Source: Costus lasius (Eukaryota > Streptophyta > Magnoliopsida > Zingiberales > Costaceae). From it: 64,000 bases of DNA. Location of the stretch: contig CM050446.2 of assembly GCA_027563935.2 (NCBI GenBank), forward strand, positions 123,892,499-123,956,498, written 5' to 3'. The notes beneath the pieces are model-generated. The model saw nothing but the letters and a program-made list of their open reading frames with translations. It was not told the DNA's origin and searched no databases. This document shows, piece by piece, positions 11,007 through 20,336 of this stretch; position 1 is the first letter of the stretch, and the number at the start of each line of letters is the position of its first letter. A program made the position numbers and the translations under genes.

Positions 11007-12543
11007 GAGGACAAGCAAAATTCTAAGTTTAGGGTATTTTGATGCGTTGTATTTACACCACATTTTTGCCTATATTTTAGATTATATTTTGGGCTTATTT
11101 GCATGATTTTGTGCTTATTTCAGTGTTTTTACTTCACTTGGTACAGAATCTTTACTTTTTTTGGTTTTTATGAAAATATAGGAAAAATCACCCAAAAATG
11201 AAGGATTTCACGGTTTTAAAGTCAAAGCATGATTCTCGAGGAAATTACGAGGTCGCACATCAAATTTGGAGTCAAAATAGTGAAGATCGCAACTTTCACG
11301 GCCTTGGCTGTAATTATTGGGCCGGCAGTAATTCTGCATTCGAACGGGTGGAAAAACGGCTAAGTGTTAGAATGAACAAAAACTTTCATGACTGAAGTCG
11401 TGAATCTATCACGGTCCGTGAATAATTCTGTGACTTAAGTGTTGTACACACAGAGACATTTACGGCCGTGGCCGTAAACTCGTTACGGACCGTGAAAACG
11501 TCCGCGCGATGAGTTTTTCACTCGATTCTCTAACGATTCGAACCGGATTTGAACCAAACTTTGCAGAAACATTCCTTGAAGGGTTCCGAACCAGTCTAAC
11601 TATAAAAGATGAGATTTTTCGAGGAATAAAGAGGCTTTTTGGGACAAAGAACATTGGCGGCGGCGATAAGGGACGAAATTCGAATTTGGAGCGGATTCTG
11701 TCGAGATTTCACGAAAAAGATCAGTTTGATTACTTCATCTTCATCGTCAGACCGAGAAGAAGCACATTAAATTGTTGTTCTAGTGATTTCTTAGCAATTT
11801 TTATGAGATTCCTACTTATTCATCATAAAAACATGTTTTCCTTTAAGAACATGAGTGAGTAGATTTTAGTTTCGGGATTTAGGGCTTAGCCCGCTGACAA
11901 TTATGAATTAATCTGTATTCACGCTCATTTGTATAAGAATTTGTTATCATGATTTGATTAAAGTTGTGCTTATCTCGTAATTTACCTTGGCCACGTAACA
12001 TTGCGCTTTAGACGTTACGAGAAGGACCGAGAGGTGAATCGCAATGCCTGATCTATTTTAATCGAACCTTCAAATCCGATCACGAGAGTAGTTCGGATTT
12101 GTCTGAAGGATTTAACCCACTTTTCATAGAGCTTAATGGGTTTGGTTAAGTTAACTATCACGAGAGTATGGAGTTAACCTAATTAAACACCGTATTACGC
12201 TCCGAGAGGAGGTGATATGTACATTAGGAAGATATGTACATTAGGAAGAGTTCCTTTCATGATTTATATTTCCTATTGATTGAGTTATTTTTATAAGATT
12301 TATAATTGTCAGTGTGATGAAACCTAGAGATCCCGATGCTCTTCAAATTTGAATCCCTTAAAAGCTGTTTCTGAATTGTTCGTACTTAGAAGTCTAATAC
12401 AACCTCTTATTTAGTTTTGCCTAGATTCAAACAATTCAAAAAGTTAGTACTTAACTGCGTAGTCCTCCTTGGGAATGATAATCTTTTTATTACTTTGATA
12501 AATCCATGCACTTGCGGATACCTATCAGCGATTAACACACAAA
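11007..12543 (+). mobile_element. PPT and LTR of a second Tat-like gypsy element
   Basis: TTGAGGACAAGCAAAATTCT followed by AAGTTTAGGGTATTT leads into TGATGCGTTGTATTTACACC at 11040, the standard PPT/LTR junction of this lineage. The LTR has a TATA-like TATAAAAGATG near 11600 and palindromic CACGG boxes upstream of it. Its right end is probably near ATTAACACA (about 12543), shortly before GCCCCGGCGC. No coding domain of this element is seen in the window. Confidence 0.55.
11290..11500. repeat. Palindromic CACGG/ACGGCC boxes in the second LTR
   Basis: Boxes near 11296 (CACGGCCTTGGCTGTAA), 11384 (CATGACTGAAGTCGTG plus CACGGTCCGTGAA) and 11461 (ACGGCCGTGGCCGTAA plus ACGGACCGTGAAA). The architecture matches the boxes of the first element: paired palindromes 75-90 bases apart, just upstream of the presumed TATA box. 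The sequence is different. Confidence 0.6.
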
Positions 12544-12649
12544 CTGGGAGACTACGCCCCGGCGCTAAGCACTGACGTACGCATCCTCCAAACAGTGTGG
12601 GCTAACGTCTATATCTCGAATGCAACAGATTTACCACAAACCTCCTTCT

Positions 12650-12720
12650 GATACCACTTGTTGGGATCTGCCTCAGCTCTGATAGCACTTGTTAGGATCA
12701 ACCTCAGCTCTGATACCACT
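12650..12720 (-). repeat. Primer binding site repeated three times at 31 bp
   Basis: GATACCACTTGTTGGGATC, GATAGCACTTGTTAGGATC and GATACCACTTGTTGGGAG start at 12650, 12681 and 12712. On the minus strand each is an initiator tRNA-Met-type primer binding site (TGGTATCAGAGC) next to the terminal LTR bases. Confidence 0.75.
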
Positions 12721-13336
12721 TGTTGGGAGAGAAGGCGCAAAAACCCTATTGTTAGATTTAAAACCAAATAACCACCGGCAATAATAACACTCAGAAATGG
12801 CAGTGAAATAAAATACCAAACAACTAGACAAGGAACACCAGGGATTTTTACGTGGAAAACCTCCCCAATTTGAGGAGGAAAAACCACGGGATCTAAGTCC
12901 GCTCAAACTTTCTACTAAATCAGTTTAATGGGTATTACAACTCTTCCTAGAACATCTAGGAGCATAACCACATCATCAAGTATAAACTTGGATCTCAGAC
13001 AATCATCAACATAAACTTGAAAGCAATACAAGAAGAGGAGAAGAGTTCAGATTTCACCAAGATAATCAGTTTCTGTTATAGGCTAACTGCGAGAGATAGA
13101 GACCTCAGGTCGACGATCCGACCGTTCAGATTGAAAGGCTCTGAGTCACGAACCTTCTCTTAAAATTTAGGCCCGATCCAACGGTGAATCTCTTTCCGGA
13201 GGCTGATTTACGCAGACTGTCCTAAGTTCATAACTTGTCGCCGAAGCTTCTTCTTCTTTCTCTCTCTCTTTCACGTCTGCTCTCACGCATGTACTGTGGC
13301 ATGCACCCGTACACCCCTAATACCTAATGATAACAA
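12721..13336 (-). mobile_element. LTR of a minus-strand retrotransposon
   Basis: It starts TGTTGGGAGAG beside the minus-strand primer binding site at 12709-12720, so it would be the 5' LTR of a minus-strand element. The internal part on the left is cut off after about 70 bp. The right end is uncertain; TAATGATAACAACA near 13336 is a candidate terminus. No protein domains are associated with it. Confidence 0.45.
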
Positions 13337-13371
13337 CATATGTCAAATATACACTAACGTATCCATGAAAA

Positions 13372-13850
13372 AGGTGTGTCCACCATAATCTGATATCGTG
13401 GACAGTGTGTCCACGATCTTCATGGACAGGAAATCCACGATCTTCGTGGACATGAAATTTACAATCTTCTGCAGAAAATCCACGATCTTCATGGACAGGA
13501 AATCCACGATCTTTGTGGACAGGAAATCCATGATCTTCGTGGACAGAAAATCCACGATCTTCGTGGACAGAAAATCCACGATCTTCGTGTCTACGATCTT
13601 ATGTAGAAAATCCACGATCGTCATGGACAGGAAATCCACGATCTTTGTGGACAGGAAATGCACGATCTTCATGGACAGGAAATCCACGATGACTGCAGTG
13701 TGTCCACCATAATCTGGGGTGTGTCCACCATAGTTGAGGTGTGTCCACTATAATCTGGGGTGTGTCCACCATAGTTGAGGTGTGTCCACCATAATCTGGG
13801 GTGTGTCCACCATAATCTGACATCGTGGACAGTGTGTCCACGATCTTCTG
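13372..13850. repeat. Compound minisatellite (24-bp and 22-bp units)
   Basis: The left part (13400-13695) is built from a unit of about 24 bp, GAAATCCACGATCTTCGTGG plus ACAG. The right part (13700-13815) has a unit of about 22 bp, GTGTGTCCACCATAATCTGG or its GTTGAGGT variant. The same block (CATCGTGGACAGTGTGTCC) occurs at both ends (about 13396 and 13823). Frames stay open on both strands because unit lengths are near multiples of three; I do not regard them as genes. Confidence 0.85.
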
Positions 13851-13934
13851 ACATCATCCACGATGGAGCCATTCTCCACGTGGGCATAAGCTGAGTCATC
13901 CTCCACATAGGAGGGAAACTCACCCAATACTCGC

Positions 13935-14097
13935 TTCTTAGCTGATTTGATTCGGTTGCATTTATATATATTGTGTTATTGATTACACCGGTGAAGTTTA
14001 GGGATCACGTAAATATCATACAATCAATTAACTCTAGTGGTGGTTGCAAATATTAGTGTCATTGAATTTATTTAAGAGAATAAAAATGTAGAACTAG
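13935..14097 (-). pseudogene. Duplicated 3' flank of the NOL9 gene (left piece)
   Basis: This block aligns with 42345-42515 downstream of the intact NOL9 gene: TGCATTTATATATATTGTGT, GTGAAGTTTAGGGATCA, GTGGTGGTTGCAAAT and GAATAAAAATG all match. The alignment stops at 14097, where an LTR begins, and resumes at 20337 after the element. Confidence 0.75.
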
Positions 14098-14694
14098 TGA
14101 TGTAGGGGCTTTGGTGGAAATGTGCATTTCCACCAATGCCTCTAGAGGTCAAAATGCAGGTCAAAATCCAGCTTGTCAAAGGCTGGGAGTCAATGGGGTC
14201 CCATCCCAGTGACTAGGGTGAAGAACTGGTTGAGCTAGGGAATTAAAAGAGGGCAACAAGAGAAGAAAGGAGAAGTTTTTTTGACAAGAAAGAAAATTCG
14301 CGAAGCTGTGCTCTAGCCGCTTCTTTCCTATTCAATGCTTGTATCATGAGCACGGTTCCGAGTGGTGGCACTTTCGATCTCTATCATTTGTATTCTAGCT
14401 CCGACTTAGATGGTGACACTTCTAATATTTCCTATATTTTTGTGATTACATGGGTTTCTCTTGTGTAACTTGTATTTTCACCTAGCATTATGTTTCCTTC
14501 TTAATCAATTAATCCTGCATCTCCTTATTGCTGGTAGTTGGGATTTTAGTTATGGGAAGTATGTGGATTTAAATGCATCAAAGCAAGTTGGATTTTTGCC
14601 CTTTCACTTCTTTTATTCTTGCAAATTTTGGCTGTCATTGTGTCCTGAGTTCTAGTACCTAGACACATAAATTATGCTAGGAAGATTTGTATCA
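14098..14694 (+). mobile_element. 5' LTR of the gene-capturing element
   Basis: 597 bp with TG..CA ends. It has a perfect 10-bp palindrome arm pair GGTGGAAATG/CATTTCCACC at 14113-14134 that is missing from the 3' LTR. The segments AGCTTGTCAAAGGCTGGGAG, GCTTGTATCATGAGC and GCTGTCATTGTGTCCTG recur in the 3' LTR. Confidence 0.85.
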
Positions 14695-14696
14695 TG

Positions 14697-14708
14697 TGGC
14701 ATCAGAGC
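14697..14708 (+). other. Primer binding site (initiator tRNA-Met type)
   Basis: TGGCATCAGAGC starts two bases after the 5' LTR end. It differs by one base from TGGTATCAGAGC, the complement of the plant initiator tRNA-Met 3' end used by many plant LTR elements. Confidence 0.8.
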
Positions 14709-14778
14709 TTGCCGATCATAGCTGGATGCTATTATAGGTGACCTTATATTGAAGCTAAGCACCATCGCTTAAAAAATA

Positions 14779-15180
14779 TTGGTGAAATTGAAGTCACTGA
14801 GCTATGGAGACAACTCCACCAATTGCAAGAGCAAATCGCACTACTACAATGCACAAAAGATATGCGATCTCAATAAACTTATACACAGAAAAGATCACGA
14901 CAAAATTGAAGATATACCAGAATTTGAGGGCAGATCCCAATCCGATGAATTTCTCATTTGGATGCATACTGTAGAGAAAATTTTTGATTTCAGGGATGTT
15001 TCTTAAGTTTGTAAGGTAAAATTGGTTATTCTAAAGTTGAAGAAGTAGGCTAGACTATGGTGGGAAAAATCTAAAAAAGCAACACAGTCGTGATAGAAAG
15101 CATCATATTCAAACATAGAATAAGATGAAGAAAGAGCTAATATGGAGGTTCTTACCTGATAATTATAAGTATGACTCCCA
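14779..15180 (+). pseudogene. Ty3/gypsy gag remnant
   Basis: The conserved gag opening reads IPEFEGRSQSDEFLIWMHTV, then EKIFDFRDVS, a stop, VKLVILKLKK, another stop, and ARLWWEKSKK. This is the DFxG...FLDWL...KVKL...A..WW pattern of plant gypsy (chromovirus-like) gag. At least two internal stops and further damage follow. It fixes the identity of the element as gypsy and the direction as plus. Confidence 0.75.
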
Positions 15181-15305
15181 CTTGCAACGCCAAAACAACT
15201 TAACAGTGGAAGTTTCCAGCCATAATATTTACTTGAAGAAGAAATATAAAGATGAAGGTGCTAGTACAAAGAATGAAATACGATAAAAATATTTGGGTTT
15301 CCAGT

Positions 15306-15660
15306 CCCTGCCAGATCATCTGAACTTAGCTTTCCTGATGATGTTGACCTAACTCACAAGACTAAGAAGCAAGTGATGACAAAATTAATCTCAAAGAACA
15401 AATTGTACAAGGCTCAAAAGGCAAAGGAACATGACACTGAAATTAAAAATTTAGATGAAGACTTTGGTGCACCAACTCAAACTGGTGCCTTATGTTCTTT
15501 TATCTCATCCAAGCTAGGGCTCTATCGAACAAGGATACTAATTGTGAGTCCAACGAAAAATTATTTGCTTTATGGATTAAGAAATCTGGTGCTAAACCTG
15601 ATCCGTATGACAAGCTTATCAAAGAGTTGGGTTCTGATAGGAGAGCTCATGCAATAGGAC
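15306..15660 (+). pseudogene. NOP14: Captured fragment of the nucleolar protein NOP14
   Basis: The translation contains LNLAFPDDVDLTHKTKKQVM, ISKNKLYKAQKAKEHD, LDEDFGAPTQTGALCSF and, after a frameshift, KKSGAKPDPYDKLIKELGSD then RRAHA. These match the central region of plant NOP14 (KTKKxVM..., KxYKAQKAKE, LDxDFxxLxQTxALxS, KPDxYDKLxKE, DxRAxxxDRT), a small-subunit ribosome biogenesis factor. The order of these motifs is conserved and no intron interrupts them, which suggests an mRNA origin. Frameshifts make it non-functional. It lies between the gag remnant and an unidentified captured segment. Confidence 0.75.
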
Positions 15661-15664
15661 CAAA

Positions 15665-16245
15665 ACACTAGAGGATGACGACAAGGACAAGAGAGAGCAT
15701 GGAATAGACAAAGACTTGGATGAGGCATCTTCATATTATAACAGTGGAACTGACCAAGTTATGTTTTTTTACGGAGAAAAGCCCAATGTGACATGCAATG
15801 GTGAGTTAGTGAAAGAAGATGTAGAATCCTATTTCATTGCAAAAACTATCATCTTGGATGCGGAATTAAGAGATGTCATGGCAAGTAATGATGTTCTGGC
15901 ATTTCCAAAATTGGTTCCTCTATTAGAAAATTTTAATACATTGATTCAAGTAAAAACTCCAATCTCTGTCATATCTAGTAAGGAAGAAATTTTATGTAGC
16001 TCTAATAAATCTAAGTGGCTTGATGAAGGAACCAGTGATGTTAATTTTAGTAATACCTCCAATTCACAAGTACCTAATATCATCATGAAGCAATCTTCTT
16101 AAGAAGAGGCAAAACTAGCTTACAATTTATCTTGTTTACAGAAGGCAGCTACATTAGAAGATAATCAAGACGTATCACAAATTTCACAGTTATCTTCAAT
16201 ATCATGGAGATTGACAAAGCCTTATCTAAATCCTTTGGTGTTTAA
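15665..16245 (+). pseudogene. Captured protein-like segment I, unidentified
   Basis: An open stretch of 128 codons (15716-16102) reads GELVKEDVESYFIAKTIILD, AELRDVMASNDVLAFPKLVP and LLENFNTLIQVKTPISVISS, a protein-like composition with mixed hydrophobic and charged residues. It ends at TAA (16100-16102), and similar text (EEAKLAYNLSCLQKAATLED) continues after the stop. I do not recognise the parent. Neighbours on both sides are host gene fragments, so this is likely another one. Confidence 0.5.
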
Positions 16246-16250
16246 TAGCA

Positions 16251-17078
16251 GTGCGACTCCTTTCCCATGTATGTGAACCTTCACAAATGCTGCTTGTTGA
16301 AGGATTTGAAATAGCAAATTCAGATAGCCCTGAAGAGTATGAGAAATTATATCATAATCTAGCCGTTGAGGCCCTTGTTAATATCTCCATGGTTCAAGAT
16401 GTTGAGACTAAAAATTTAGTCAATCAGAAAATGAGGGCCATCATTTACATTGCTCTTACTGATGAAACATGCGATGAGCCAAATATTACAATGAATAAGG
16501 TAGTCAAATCAAACCTCAGGGTGGGGCATGGGGATGTTGTCTTAATTCGTCAATGCCAAGGTGTCATGTATGGAAAGCGTGTTCATATTTTGTTAATTGA
16601 TGACATAATTGAAGGAGTTATAGGAAGCCTCTTTGATGCCTACTTGAAACCATATATTTGGGGAAGGTTTAGAGAGGCTGGTCAATTTTGCAACATTATT
16701 TTGGACTCTCTAGAGTTTGCAATTTTACCTAATGGCTTGCCCAGGAGCTTCATAATTGACAATAAACTACATGAGATATTGTCTTGTCGGAGGGCCCTTC
16801 CTGGTCATTGGACTCTTGATGCTATTACGATTGCAAGGACACAGAAACAGTTTGCTATTTTTCTTCTTTATGGAGGTTGTGTTGCAATCCCTCCTAATCT
16901 TTGTTCTCTATTGGATAGTGCATCTATTCCTAAGGACAATATAGGAGAGGCAGCGCTTTTGTTAATTTTTCTACTGAGGAAGTTTTCTCTTAAGAGGATT
17001 GGTTGGGATCCATCCATCATTGATTATATGACTTTTGTGCTGTCTATATTTGGACAGCTACATATTCTTCAAGGGTGA
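16251..17078 (+). CDS. Chimeric ORF: unknown piece + CDC48 N-domain fragment + unknown piece
   Basis: A 275-codon frame begins ATG at 16251 and ends TGA at 17076-17078. Residues about 1-63 ([40 protein letters not shown]) are unidentified. Residues about 66-138 ([25 protein letters not shown]...[33 protein letters not shown]) match the N domain of the AAA+ ATPase CDC48/p97. The CDC48 hallmarks [21 protein letters not shown] and FDAYLKPY are all visible with several substitutions. Residues 139-275 ([40 protein letters not shown]) are a third unidentified piece. The pieces are fused in frame without introns. The parental start codon is absent and there is no obvious promoter besides the upstream LTR. 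It may be an expressed chimera or a fortuitously open relic. Confidence 0.55.
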   Translation: MRLLSHVCEPSQMLLVEGFEIANSDSPEEYEKLYHNLAVEALVNISMVQDVETKNLVNQKMRAIIYIALTDETCDEPNITMNKVVKSNLRVGHGDVVLIRQCQGVMYGKRVHILLIDDIIEGVIGSLFDAYLKPYIWGRFREAGQFCNIILDSLEFAILPNGLPRSFIIDNKLHEILSCRRALPGHWTLDAITIARTQKQFAIFLLYGGCVAIPPNLCSLLDSASIPKDNIGEAALLLIFLLRKFSLKRIGWDPSIIDYMTFVLSIFGQLHILQG

Positions 17079-17427
17079 GCTTATTTTTATATACATGGAG
17101 ATGGTGAATGAGAATGTTGATAAACCAATGTTAGGATATTTTGGAGTTGCAGGAGATGTTCCTCCAGTTTTGGCATGCACAGGAGATGACAATCCTAAGC
17201 AATTCATCCATGATGGTGAAATCTTGATTGAGAATATTAAGGAATTTGTTGAAGGATTTATTTTTGACAAGAAAATAGGAATTGATCAGCCAAAATGTAT
17301 CGAAAATGCAAAGAATTTGGTGGCCAACATTGCTATGGGTACTGACAAAGTAAAATTAAATGATGTTGGAGTTTGTGTTGATTCAATGGTTAATGCTGCT
17401 GAGATAGAAGGAGCTAAAAAGTTGTAG
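17060..17427 (+). pseudogene. Captured PDI fragment fused to CCT-beta fragment
   Basis: The frame (ATG at 17035, stop at 17425-17427) first encodes [40 protein letters not shown] and FIHDGEILIENIKEFVEGFI. This matches the b' domain of plant protein disulfide isomerase (FKGKLIFVYVEMDNEDVGKP, YFGVTGDxPKVLAYTGND). From about 17268 it changes to KKIGIDQPKCIENAKNLVAN, IAMGTDKVKL and CVDSMVNAAEIEGAKK, matching the CCT-beta (TCP-1 beta) chaperonin subunit (QPKRIENAxILVANTAMDTDKVK...RVDSM...AEIEGAEK). The two are joined in frame. PDI belongs to the ER lumen and CCT to the cytosol, so the fusion has no evident biological logic. Confidence 0.7.
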
Positions 17428-17645
17428 AAAATCATTACTCATGAAATCGACTATTTTGTTAACCACGAGTTGATGTATATTTTTTTCGAAGAACTTGGTG
17501 ACTGGTGGAGAGATTGCCTCATTTTTTGTCAACCCAGAGTCTATTAAGCCTAAACACTGCAAGCTCATTGAGGAAACAATGATTAACAAGCATAAATTAA
17601 TACACTTTTCTAGCATTGAAATAGGCCAAGCGATGAACAATTTAA
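17428..17645 (+). pseudogene. Captured CCT-beta fragment, continued, with a 20-codon deletion
   Basis: After the stop at 17427 the CCT-beta homology continues ([20 protein letters not shown] ending EEL), then jumps by about 20 codons and shifts frame to [40 protein letters not shown]. The family has [40 protein letters not shown] at this point. The shared bases CTT at the junction suggest a microhomology jump. Homology fades at about 17640, where LTR sequence begins. Confidence 0.75.
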
Positions 17646-20336
17646 GAGTCCTAGCTCGAGGTCAAAATCCAGCTTGTCAAATGCTGGGAGTCAATGAGTC
17701 CCATCCCAGTGACTAGGATGAAGAACTGGCTGAGCTAGAGAATTAAAAGTGGGCAGCAAGAGAACAAGGGGGAAGTTTTTTGGACAAGAAAGAAAATTCA
17801 TGAAGCGGTGCCCTAGCTTCTTCTTTTTTTTGGACAAGAAAGAAAATTCATGAAGCGGTGCCCTAGCTTCTTCTTTCCTACTCAATGCTTGTATCCTGAG
17901 CTCGGCTCTAGGTGGTGGCACTTTTGGTTTTTCCTACTCAATGCTTGTATCCTGAGCTCGGCTCTAGGTGGTGGCACTTTTGGTTTCTATCGTCTGTATC
18001 CTAGCTACGGCTTAGGTGGTGACACTCCTAACATTTCATGTATTTTTGTGATTATGTGGGTTTTTCTAATGGGGTAGTTTGCATATTCGTTAGTTTCTAT
18101 TTTGATCCTAACAAGTCTTCAAATCAGTTGAAGGTGATTTTTTTTGTGTCTTACTCTCATCTCAAGAACTTGTGTAGCTTGTATTTTCACCTAACGTTAT
18201 GTGAAGTTTTGTTGCCATGTTTGAACTAATGAATCCACGTTAAGAGAGTTTGGAGTTTATATCTTCTGAATTATTATTTCATAGTATTCCAATGGTGGAT
18301 TTCCATTTTCTATACCGAGGCTCCTTATGTTAGAATAAGGCAAACGCTGGAGAACAAGTTATGTATACGAGTGTTTTCCAAATCTTAACTTGATCTATTA
18401 AGCAAATGGATTTACAAGCCTTATAAAGAGATGTTAAACATCTACCTAGTAAATATGCAATGCTAAATACAAAGTATTATCAAATACGAGGCATTCCTCG
18501 TTTAAACTTTCTAAGCCTTTAAATTCCCTAATTTATTTCAGGTTTATCTTTCAACATTCCCTCTTAAACCTGAAATTCAAAAACAAAATTACATGTCCAT
18601 CTTATATATCTTCTTCAGTCTTCAAAATTAACCCGAGCTTCTCTAGATGGGGTTTTTCTTCTATCTTGCATCCTATCAAATTTGCTAATGCATAGTTACT
18701 ATTAAATCCATAAGTTTCAGGAGTGTTGCTGAATTCTTCCAGCTTTACTTTTGAGTGAGAAATAGTCATCTATCTTCGCTTCTTTTTTTCACTTTGACAA
18801 GTGCTTGACGTGCTTTCTCTCATTCCAATTCGACCTCCTCCTTTTTTGCATCGAGATAGTTCTGTCTTGTTTTGTTAATTTCCTCTATTATGCTTGCAAG
18901 TTTTTTTTCTTTGTAATATTCAAAAATTCTTTATTCGTACCGAGTGGTCATAAAATCAGTTTTAATTTTATACTTCAACATTCTCTTTTTTCGTGAAGTT
19001 TCAATAATAGTATCAAAATATTTGATTTTTAACAAGACTTTTACAAGCTTTTTTTTTAGTCAATATTTTTATCTGAATAAGTGAATTTTGACTTTGGATT
19101 TGACCTTGACTTATGAATTTACACATTTTCTTTTTTCTCTCGATCTTTTTATTCTTCTCTTTCTTTATTTCTTTCTTTCTCTGTCTGACAATTAATTCTC
19201 ACCCAATTTCTTCTTCCCGATTTCATTTCTCAATTCTCACTTAATTTCTCTTCTTCTCAATTCTCAATTCTCACTTAATTTCTCTTCTTCTCAATTCTCA
19301 CCCAATTTCTCTTCTTCCTAATTTTTGTTTTTCTCAATTCTCACCCAATTTTTCTTCTTCTTCCCAATTTCTTATCTCAATTCTCTCAATTTTATGACAG
19401 CTGTTTTACATGTTGCTTTCCTTTTTCATTACTCAATTTCCCTTAATTACTTTTCTCTCATATCAATTATAGAATTCTCTCTCTCCTCTTAGAGTATTTT
19501 CCTCTCGACTTTCTTACCTTGTAGCCTTGCGAGTCGTCTTCCTCCTCTCGACGATAACTTTTTTCTGATGGAAGGTGGCTCTCGGCGATGATCAACAACT
19601 CTAGTGAAGATCTTTCTCCTTTTGTGAGATTTTTTCTCTTTCTTCAATAGGTATGGTAGCATACTTCGATTTTTTTGGTAGCTAACTTTTTTTTTATCAC
19701 GGTTTTCTTCTAACCGGACTCCTCCTTATTTGTCACGGTCACTCCTTGACTAGACTTCTCCAAGCTTCACTATAGCTTGTCTGTGCTGTAGCTTACTTCT
19801 ATGCACGACGATAATCTATCGCCAGCAATTGTCTACTGCTCCACGCACAACAATAATCGACCGTCGGCGGTTTATTTTCATCCTCTCTTCGAATGCACTC
19901 TATTTTCCCTTCTTCAAACAGCATTGCCCCCCTAGCTTTGATACCACTTTGTTAGAATAAGGCAAACGTTGGAGAACAAGTTATGTATATAAGTGTTTTC
20001 TAAATCTTAACATAATCTATTAAGCAAATGGATTTATAAACCTTATATAGAAATGTTAAGCATCTCTTAAAGGTTCTTCCTAATAAATATGCAATACTAA
20101 ATACAAAATATTATCAAATACAAGAAATTCCTCATTTAAACTTTCTAGGCCTTTAAATTCCCTAATTAATTTCAGATTTATCTTTCAACACCTTAATCAA
20201 TTAATCCTACATCTTCTTGTTGCTGATAGTTGGATTCTTGCCATCCACTTTTTTTTTCTTATAAATTTTAGTTGTCATTGTGTCCTGGGTTCTATAGTGC
20301 CGAGACATGTAAATGGTGCTGGGAAGATTTGTATCA
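17645..20336 (+). mobile_element. 3' LTR of the gene-capturing element, rearranged
   Basis: It matches the 5' LTR from its about 60th base onward; the start, including the palindrome, is missing. Two short tandem duplications are specific to this copy: GGACAAGAAAGAAAATTCAT (17781 and 17831) and CTACTCAATGCTTGTATCCT (17878 and 17934). Extra segments of about 100 and 120 bp follow near 18063 and 18205. A small LTR element is inserted at 18328-20190. The final part (20191-20336) matches the end of the 5' LTR. Confidence 0.75.
18328..20190 (-). mobile_element. Small non-coding LTR element (TRIM/LARD-like), minus strand
   Basis: LTRs of 229 bp (18328-18556) and 241 bp (19950-20190) both begin TGTTAGAATAAGGCAAACG and end TTATCTTTCAACA. 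Both flanks have the perfect 5-bp duplication CCTTA (18323-18327 and 20191-20195). The primer binding site on the minus strand, TGGTATCAAAGC, lies next to the right LTR (about 19936-19947). The polypurine tract TTAAGAGGGAA lies next to the left LTR (18557-18567). The 1.4 kb interior is pyrimidine-rich with repeats of TCTTCTCAATTCTCACC and no coding capacity, so it depends on another element for mobility. Confidence 0.9.

Larger units (their letters stand above)
14098..20336 (+). mobile_element. Gypsy-type LTR element carrying fragments of several host genes
   Basis: The 5' LTR (14098-14694) begins TGATGTAGG and ends GATTTGTATCA. A tRNA-Met-type primer binding site TGGCATCAGAGC follows at 14697-14708. 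The right end is the same GATTTGTATCA at 20336. Flanks ACTAG and GCTGG correspond to ACTGG in the undisturbed copy of the target at 42509-42513, giving a 5-bp target duplication with one change on each side. The inside holds a gypsy gag remnant, then a NOP14 fragment, an unidentified piece, a CDC48 fragment between two more unidentified pieces, a PDI fragment and a CCT-beta fragment, all on the plus strand and without visible introns. No pol domain is present. The 3' LTR is rearranged and contains a second LTR element. Confidence 0.85.

Noticed and set aside
13343..13923. Long open frames on both strands with repeated VDFLSTKI or DRKSTIFV text
   Set aside because: They are translations of a minisatellite whose unit length is near a multiple of three; there is no start context, promoter or family.
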